Below are positions 57,189 through 64,000 of a stretch of DNA of 64,000 nt, piece by piece; position 1 is the first letter of the stretch; each line of letters starts with the position of its first letter. Under the pieces are notes generated by a model. The model worked only from the letters and a program-made list of their open reading frames with translations. It ran no database searches and had not been told where the DNA came from. The stretch is from NCBI RefSeq assembly GCF_030247195.1, contig NC_080672.1, positions 65,389,771 through 65,453,770 on the forward strand. Direction: 5' to 3'. This stretch comes from Topomyia yanbarensis (Eukaryota > Arthropoda > Insecta > Diptera > Culicidae). Made by a program: the position numbers and the translations under genes.

Positions 57189-57415
57189 TCAGACGCACTC
57201 CCCGCGGACACGGTGAGCCAGTTTAACTCTTATTAGAACGCAGATTAGTTTCTCTGTTGCCCTTTAGTTGGGGCGAAATTCTTGCAGGGCGACAGTTCCT
57301 GATCGGGTTGCGATGAGTCACCAGTAGCTGGGGCACTTTTTCCGACCGTCGTCATCGCCAATTGCTTTCCTTCGGTGGACTGGCTGCTTTCTAGTGCTTG
57401 AACTTGAACGAATAC
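57189..57415 (-). pseudogene. Histone H3 pseudogene D (middle deleted)
   Basis: On minus: SSQSTEGKQLAMTTVGKSAP, ATGD, then a broken RYRPGTVA region, then directly LAHRVRGECV and TGA (57189-57191), matching LARRIRGERA at the end of H3. About 60 central codons are gone and replaced by a 21-bp copy of its own 3' flank. It shares the 4-codon deletion with relic C, so both descend from one already damaged copy. Confidence 0.9.
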
Positions 57416-57439
57416 GAATGATGAGAAAAACCGACCGAC

Positions 57440-57450
57440 AGATATTTTTA
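57440..57450 (-). promoter_or_regulatory. TATA-like box upstream of H3 relic D
   Basis: ATTATAAAAATATCTG on minus lies a few tens of bases before the relic's N-terminus, as expected for a histone promoter remnant. Confidence 0.4.
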
Positions 57451-57589
57451 TAATCGCGCTAATATGCACTACTATCGCTTTCTCGCTCGTTCTCGTGCCG
57501 TGCATGAGCCTTTCCTTTCCGTCCGGCTTCTAATGGCCTAACCAAAGGAATATGCCGTCTTTCCCCCACCAACTGCTCTCGTCAAGCAA

Positions 57590-57930
57590 CCCAATGCGAA
57601 TAATCATAGGAACAAACATGTAGTGGACCTATTTATATAAACTTTTCATTATTTTATTGTTCGGTTGGTCTACCAAAGTGACGGCTCTGTGCGGGATGGG
57701 CTGAAAATTTTCACTTTTCCGAGTCGTTTTCGAAAGATTTTTCAAAACACAATTATTTGTTATTAGTGCATGTTATACATACTTCAAATTTTAATACAGC
57801 ATAGAGGAACATATTTTCAACAAATTGGCCTAAAAATCAAATCATTCTGTTAAGTATGATAAAAGTTATTAACGTTCAAAATCTGACGCGGCGCCGCAGC
57901 CGATATTTTGAAACGGGACCCCTATATTGA
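57590..57930 (+). repeat. Dispersed repeat shared with 41380-41745
   Basis: Ordered blocks as described for 41380-41745. This one directly abuts the upstream side of the H3 relic cluster. Confidence 0.65.
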
Positions 57931-60594
57931 AAGCTTAAATGTATGCTACATTAAAATAACAGGTACTCATCTGTTTTGGAAAGCTTGAGGCTCCCATTTT
58001 ACGGAATGATTTTTGTTTGGGTGAAAACAAAGATATTTTCAAGACTATCACTACTTATGTGCAATATGAGCGTACGGAACCATTCGGACCGCCAAGTCCA
58101 TCAGCTACCAGCTTGCGTCGAAGCACACGATTGCCACGCCACAGCAAAGAAAATACATGATGCGCCCATCGACAGCTCTGACTACCCGTATTAACCCTTT
58201 CATGCCCAACTTTTTTCTCGCGGACGTAGGGTTTAAAAACTATTTTTCCTTAAAAACGGTGGGGTCAAGAAACACGAAAAGCCTTGTTTCATAAAGATAA
58301 GTGCTTCCCTCGCAGTGCTAGAAGCTGCTCGATTTTTACCTTCCAATGCTCAATACAATTTTGGGCAATGAAAGGACGAACTCATTAGCTAAGAAGACAT
58401 TTGCGAAAGTAACTTCCAACGAATATTTCAGCTTAGCTCATCAGAGGACACCGGATTGTCTCTTCCTTCGATGGTTTTGAGCGAGCTCAAGACCGAACTT
58501 ATAGGTTTGGCTGTACAGTCTTCGAGTTTGAAACTTTTTCCAAGGATTTGATCATTTGATTTGAACGCAGATTATCGAGTACTTGAAAAAGGTTTCAACG
58601 GGTTTGAAACGTTAGATGAAGACCATTTCGAAGACTGCATATCAGTTAAATACATAACCTCAAAATTGATACAACCGACATATCAATAAAGTAATAATTT
58701 TTCTTGTTGCTAAACGTAATGTTCCGTGCCGCGTTATTTAATTCAAAATTAGACCTCTTTTCTCATACATTTTTGATTAGTTCATTGCTTTACCGATTCA
58801 AATTAACACAATTCTCGCATGTTGAAATTTACATTCGCCGGTGCATGTTATCCTCATTTAGTCGTACATATTTCATAAAAATAATTCTTGGTTTTATTTT
58901 ACTCACATCCTTTGATGTTTAAAATACACTATGACTCGCTGGCATTCAACTCGATTATTCGCTCGATTGGTTTGGACTCGGCGACAGCCGACGAGTTGAT
59001 CCCGAACATTATATTCACAATTTTCTCATATGTAGCCCACACACCGCTAGTAATCGTTGCCGGCTCGCGGTAGTGGGGTATGATGTTACATATTTTTCTC
59101 TTTGATGAGAGATTCTGTGAATTATTTATCAACGTTACTTTTTGATAAGTTTAATTATAAAGGTTACCTTATTGCGAGACGGATTACTGTAGGTGACAAG
59201 GTGGGGATAGGGTAGCACACTCTTCTCGTGGTATGTATTACCAACTTCGTCGAACGCTAAAGTTTCATTGTTTTTTTCTGCCAAATATATTGTGATTTTC
59301 GTCAAATAGGTATAGGATATGGAATGAAAGAGTCTGCTTAGTGCTGAGATCCATCCTCAAACCAGGAAAGCACCACTCGAATCAACAAGCAAAACCGAGA
59401 ATTTGTAGCAGTATTGAAACAATCGAAAGCGGATGAATTGAAAACCACCTGTTGTGGGTGTATTCAGAAAAGATACGCATAGTCACTATATCAGGAGGAT
59501 GAAATGAAGTGGTAACGGGAGGAGGAAGGAGGGATTGTTTCGTTTCCAATTTTTCCAAACGAGAAAAAGTTTTGTACTTAGGTGCAAGAATAACCACTGC
59601 TCAGGAATTCCCGATATCGACTCTGGCCAAATCCTGCTAGGGGATTTTAACGACGTTCATTTGAAGAAGTCCTTTGCGCTTGAGAGATATTTCAATTAGG
59701 ATCATATCGTTCCACTTTATAATTTTCAATTTATTCGCAAGCAGCCCTCTTAAAATTTCATCATACCGTCCTCGAAATCATCGGACAGCAAGCTGGTGGT
59801 CTTTTGTACTCAAATCAAAAGTGGTCTCATAATGTACTTTTTTAAGCTTTCGTCACCGCGGGAATATTGTGAACTTCGACCCAAACCAGACAAGGTTAAA
59901 AATAGTGTTCCATCAGTTGCTGCAATAGTTCACAGCGTGTACGGAACTGTGCAGTGCATCGGCAATTCTATTTATAGTTTTACCGGAGGGTATACTGTCC
60001 CCGTTCCGTTCCGTTTCGTGCGGCTGACAACCGACGACGATGGAAGCCTCACAGCAGCTAATCCGAAACCGTTGCTCCTACTGCTGCTGCTACTGCTTGT
60101 AGTTGATGCTGCGGGCAAGTGCTTTTGTGCTGCTACCTTTCCCACTAGGTATACATAGTAGTGCTGACAACTGTCAGTATAGTTGCAGGGATGTGGACAG
60201 ATCTTTCACAGCCTGCAGTGAGGCATTTGCACAGTCAGACAGCCTTTGTGTGTCTTTGTTTTCTCCTTTTTTTACCTCCGAATGAACTAATGGGTCGAAT
60301 CGGTTCAGCTTGCCGCTGGCAATGTTTCAATTTGTCTCTATTGTTGGACGATGAGGAATTGTTTCGTGTCGGGATCCAGAACTTGGTTTGAAAATGTGAT
60401 GTTTTTTGGTAGTCGCATATGGTGTCGGAGCGACGGCGACGGTCCATGAGAAATGTCTTTAAAAATAGTTTTCTCCAGAGTCATCGTCTGTGTAGATTTT
60501 TGATGTTTATCAAGACGTTTTTAGAGTCAATGTTTAGTTTTGAGTATTTTTACATGTCTTGCAAAAGAAATGTACAGGAGTTTGAATACTTTTT
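57931..60594. other. Mostly unrecognised DNA
   Basis: Contains the 58210-58372 repeat and a CTG-rich tract at 60072-60095 that yields a run of leucines followed by VVDAAG, superficially like a signal peptide, but no gene structure supports it. Other frames lack domains. Confidence 0.35.
58210..58372 (+). repeat. Dispersed repeat shared with 1612-1765
   Basis: Same ordered blocks as 1612-1765 (GAAACACGAAAA, GATAAGTGCTTC, CTAGAAGCTGCTC, TACCTTCC). Confidence 0.6.
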
Positions 60595-60960
60595 CCGAGG
60601 CCCAGAGGGTCGAGTCTAATATACCAAGCGACTCAGTTTGGAAAATTGGGACAATGTTTGTGTGTATCTGTATGAATGTACACTAATGTTATGTAATTAT
60701 CTCAGCGATAGCTAAACCGATCATACGAAACTAGTTTCAAACGGAAGGCCTAACGTGACAATTTGTCGCTGTTCATTGCGTTTTTGAATATGTTGTTTAC
60801 TTTCTGACGCATGGGTGTTTTTGTCAAAACAGGACATGTTTTAAGCGATTATCTTTCGAACAATCCAATTTAGTCACGCTATTTGCATATAACTGAAAGA
60901 CCTTTCCAACAAGATTCTAGACTGACATAATCCATTCACGGACAACGGAGATATTAAACA
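60595..60960 (+). repeat. Distant relative of the satellite-bearing repeat
   Basis: GAGGCCCAGAGGGTCGAGTC, TATACCAAGCGACTCAGTTTG, a TGTGTGTATCTGTATG tract, ATCTCAGCGATAGCTAAACCG and ACTAGTTTCAAACGGAAGG follow the same order as the 1.2-kb units (GGCCCGGAGGGCC and onward) but at low identity. Confidence 0.5.
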
Positions 60961-61054
60961 TTTTATATGTTTAATCCTCACTTAACCATTTTTAATAACT
61001 AAAGATGAGACCGTTATATAAAGAGAATCGCTTTACTGGTGTTTTAAGGGTAAA

Positions 61055-61264
61055 ACCGAAGACTACATATTAAGAAGACTGATATCTGTTGCCTTCCCCC
61101 ATACAAACGAGAAGCGACAGATGTTACAGCGCTTCTATTGGAGCAAGGTAGGAAGCTTAAAGCATCACTATGGGAAGTACCACCATTACCCGCAAGTGGC
61201 GTTGCTGTTACTGTCTCCTGATTCTGTACAGAGTTGCCAGTCTTCTTGATATGCAGTTTTCGGT
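61055..61264. mobile_element. 210-bp hairpin MITE
   Basis: ACCGAAGACTACATATTAAG plus AAGACTG at the left is inverted at the right (CAGTCTTCTTGATATGCAGT and TTTCGGT) with few mismatches. TSD uncertain because A-rich sequence flanks both ends. Confidence 0.65.
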
Positions 61265-61372
61265 AAAACTAAACCGATTCTACGTGATTCAAGGAACTCA
61301 ATTCTGAAAACATTTTGTTAATTTACTCAACAATGAATTAACTATTTTCTTTTTCTCACTTCAAAATAATGT

Positions 61373-61520
61373 CGGGGGTGGGCGTAGCGTACGCAGCGCA
61401 CCTGGGTTCGAGTCGCGACTCCCGCACATAGGGTTAGCAATTTTTCATAAGAGATTTTTCTAACCCGAAGAGATGAATAACCTTAAGGTTAAAACCTTTA
61501 TAATCGAAATAAAAAAAAAA
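61373..61520 (+). mobile_element. tRNA-derived SINE with an 11-bp TSD and A-box deletion
   Basis: CAAAATAATGT flanks it (61362-61372, 61521-61531). It has the same head, B-box (GGTTCGAGTCGCG), GACT/CCGCACATAG body and A-tail as 42042-42208. Relative to that copy it lacks 23 bp between two GTA triplets, removing the 3' half of the A-box. Confidence 0.9.
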
Positions 61521-61929
61521 CAAAATAATGTGCAAGTTACCCTCAAAGTGAATTTTTTTCCAGGGTTGATATATTTACTCTTTGGATAAAGCGTTGCGTT
61601 CAGCCGTGAGGTAGAAAATCACAAATCACTCAGTCAGATCAGTCTGGAGAACGTGCCATTTGAACCTGTCGCTACTGAGGTAGAAGGCGAATGATTTATG
61701 AATATATAGATCACCAAATAATGCACCTAGTAGTATTTTTTCTTGGTTTTGGTATTATTTTCTATATAAAAATCCAGTTAACAAATTTTCTATTGCGATT
61801 AGAGCTATGTTCACCTGTTAAAACATGTTAAGATATGTGTAAGGAACAACCTTTGATGATATGTGGGCATGTAGGGCCTATCAAATCAGAGTGTAAGTGA
61901 TCTTCCTATGGAAACATAGCAAAAACACG

Positions 61930-62064
61930 ATTTTTGATTGGAGACACCTCTAAATCATGTCCAAATTAAGCAATTTTTGGCGAAAGTTCTTAAATTCACA
62001 CCTAGAACAAAAATTTGAGCTGACCCATGTATATTTCAAAACTTTTTCAAAATGTGGAGAGGTC
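61930..62064. mobile_element. MITE copy lacking one terminus
   Basis: Inverse-oriented relative of 42429-42576. The right end AATGTGGAGAGGTC plus TA is intact; the left end starts at ATTTTTGATTGGAGACACC and lacks the GACCTCTCCACA terminus. Confidence 0.75.
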
Positions 62065-62291
62065 TAGTAAACATAGTATAACACATAATATATCAAAATC
62101 ATGTCACGGCAGTAACCATCATTTATCATTCCTAACATCCCTCATCTCTCTGCACACTTTCTATCACGTCTATCTTGCAATTTGGCTATCCATTTCTAAG
62201 TTGTATCATAAGATCTTCTACTAATCTGAAGTATTTGTTAGAAAATACTATTTTTTGTCTGCTGTTTCCCTATAAACAGTTTTTGCATTTC

Positions 62292-63193
62292 AACCGTTAT
62301 GTGTCCAACAACAACAAAAAACACCTTAAACCGGACGACGAGGGTACCCGGGTACCCACAAATTGAAATGTTCATAACTATGGCTTCCGTTAACCGGTTT
62401 GGACACATGTTTTGGATTCAGGAAATCGTCCACTTTTTGATTCTGTAAAATTGAGCTAGATGAATGGGTCTGGTTCGTGGTAATTTAGATTATCCGGAGT
62501 AATGTTCCAGTGCTAGGGTATGATTTGTAAATTTAATAATGTCCTAGCAATTTGAGTATCAAAACTCTTCAAATTGTCTCGGAAGTCTGTTATTTATTGT
62601 TACGGAACCATATGGCAATTTGACCTCGGAATGTCCACTCACCGCCCCACGAGAACCTGCTCCGGAATGCCCGTTCCGGGGTCTAATCACCAAATGGTTC
62701 CAAAACCACGAGATACAGCCTACTGATGCAATTCCAAGAATTGTGTTATCCATATTGCCAATATTCCATTAAAATTCACAAATAGTATCCCAGCACTGGA
62801 ACATGCTTCCGGAAATCCGGATTCCCGGGAACCGAATAAAGTAGCTCGATTTATTTTTGCCAAGTCTAAAAGTGGATGAGTTTCTGAATCCAAAACACCC
62901 AAAATTATCGAAATCGGTTGAAAATTGTGTTAGTTATTGGCATTTCAGTTTGGTGGGTACCCGGGTACTCACGTCGGGCTGTTAATTAGTAAAAAAAATC
63001 AGGAGCCCCTCCTAACTCTACCCCCCCCCCCCCCCCCTTACTATATCAACAATATTATTAATCAAAAAGGTTGACTTAGTGAAGTTCTAAGATGTCACAA
63101 AGTTTCAATTTCCAGCTATGGATAAAACATTGGAATTTCGTTAATTGAAACCCTGAAAAGGTACCCGGGTACCGCGTTGAACACATAACGGTT
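62292..63193. mobile_element. 902-bp foldback element
   Basis: AACCGTTATGTGTCCAAC at the left is inverted at the right with one mismatch. Just inside, GGTACCCGGGTACC-type palindromes occur three times (about 62343, 62955 and 63162). A long internal inverted repeat (about 62345-62620 against 62650-62975) shares TTTTGGATTCAG, TGTTCCAGTGCT and TACCCGGGTACCCAC. No coding frame is convincing. A poly-C run lies at 63021-63038. Confidence 0.7.
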
Positions 63194-64000
63194 AATATAG
63201 AGCGGAGCCACTCGCGCAAACGAAACTCATATTACATCCATCTTGACAACGAAAGTATTTGTTGTCGAGAGAAAATTTGTAAAATGTTTGTATTATGAGA
63301 CGACTGTAACTAATTTATGTTCAAACCCTGCCTTCCCTGAAGAATGAATGGATATCGCTTCGAAACGTTGCACTATGGGGATGTGACCAAAAATCGAAAA
63401 CTACATCAACTTCAATGTATTTCAATACTATATTGTGCATTTATACAAATAATAATTAAGGAAATCTTTGGGTATCTTAAAAAAATATTTGATTTAACTG
63501 GATAATGTGGATGGTTGAAAAAAAATTGAAAAGAGTTGGTCCACGCGCGTTTTCTAAACTCTTCAAACATTTTAATTTTGAATGAAACATATGCTTAAAT
63601 ACGTCATTTAAAAGCTAAGGTTTCCTATCATCACGACATTATTGAAAACGCTTATTACATTGAATTGATATGAACTTTTATGAAACGTAACGGATCAAAG
63701 TCCAAAAGTATTCCAAAGATCCCCTAAACTCTCGATAGAGGATGCAAGTATACTGTTTCTTCTAACGTATAGCAAAGATTTCAGTTATACATATTTGCTC
63801 TACGCTGAAAACGCAACAATTGAAGTTCCAATGGCAGTCACTACACTATTAGTAGAGAGGCAGTGGATAATTCAGTACACGTTTCATTTGAATGCTGTGA
63901 ATTCTACAAGTAAATAAGCGAGGATAAGAATCAGAGTTTATGCATTGGACACAATTGGATTGTAACTTTAAGAATGTTCTTGTCTCAAAAGCAGCTTATA
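63194..64000. other. No recognisable feature
   Basis: AT-rich unassigned DNA to the end of the window. Confidence 0.35.

Noticed and set aside
59796..60158. A frame with a poly-leucine stretch like a signal peptide
   Set aside because: The leucines come from a CTG microsatellite at 60072-60095. The rest shows no domain and the frame ends soon after.

Overview
This window is repeat-dense insect DNA, most likely from a culicine (Aedes-like) mosquito. The basis is the repeat content: tRNA-derived SINEs, an R1-clade non-LTR pair, many foldback MITEs with TA/TTA/TTAA target duplications, and a dispersed repeat whose end reads GCTAGGTGGATTAA, which I remember as common in culicine genomes (recollection, not a search). 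Operons, bacterial genes and intact host coding genes are absent. Almost all long open frames are chance frames, transposon remnants, or by-products of a 12-bp tandem repeat.

Layout. 1-3950: a T-skewed low-complexity tract split by a 2.35-kb pogo-like element with perfect 24-bp terminal inverted repeats (TIRs) and TA duplications. 4780-6175: a retroelement-like insertion with a 21-bp target-site duplication (TSD) and a CAACG tail. 8379-20658: a nest of transposons. A foldback element encloses a dispersed repeat. That repeat was split in its ACAY-type microsatellite by two decayed R1-clade retrotransposons (9036-17496). The right arm of the foldback was split by a 2.6-kb element carrying tandem 1.2-kb units (17988-20604). 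20817-29112: MITEs, minisatellites and SINE pieces. 27090-31030: two diverged copies of one segment, each carrying a TTAA-type insertion that the other lacks. 29675-30191: a SINE with a roughly 25-bp TSD. 39515-39819: a broken histone H2A gene. 42042-45767: a SINE, CACGA-rich degenerate repeats, and a 1.66-kb composite of three 500-bp direct units plus an inverted copy, inside a 12-bp TSD. 47964-49810: a 1.85-kb element with TIRs of about 380 bp, CACGGTG ends and TTACT duplications. 49830-50990: the 3' part of an RNase H-bearing non-LTR element. 51605-54951: a 3.35-kb array of a 12-bp unit with higher-order structure. 55170-57415: relics of replication-dependent histone H3 genes that still carry 3' stem-loops. 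61055-63193: more MITEs, a SINE and a 902-bp foldback element.

Nothing here is a working multi-gene system. The interest lies in dated nesting (paralogous empty sites inside the window), the 12-bp array, the composite SINE array, and the histone graveyard, where both H3 and H2A relics occur within 18 kb.
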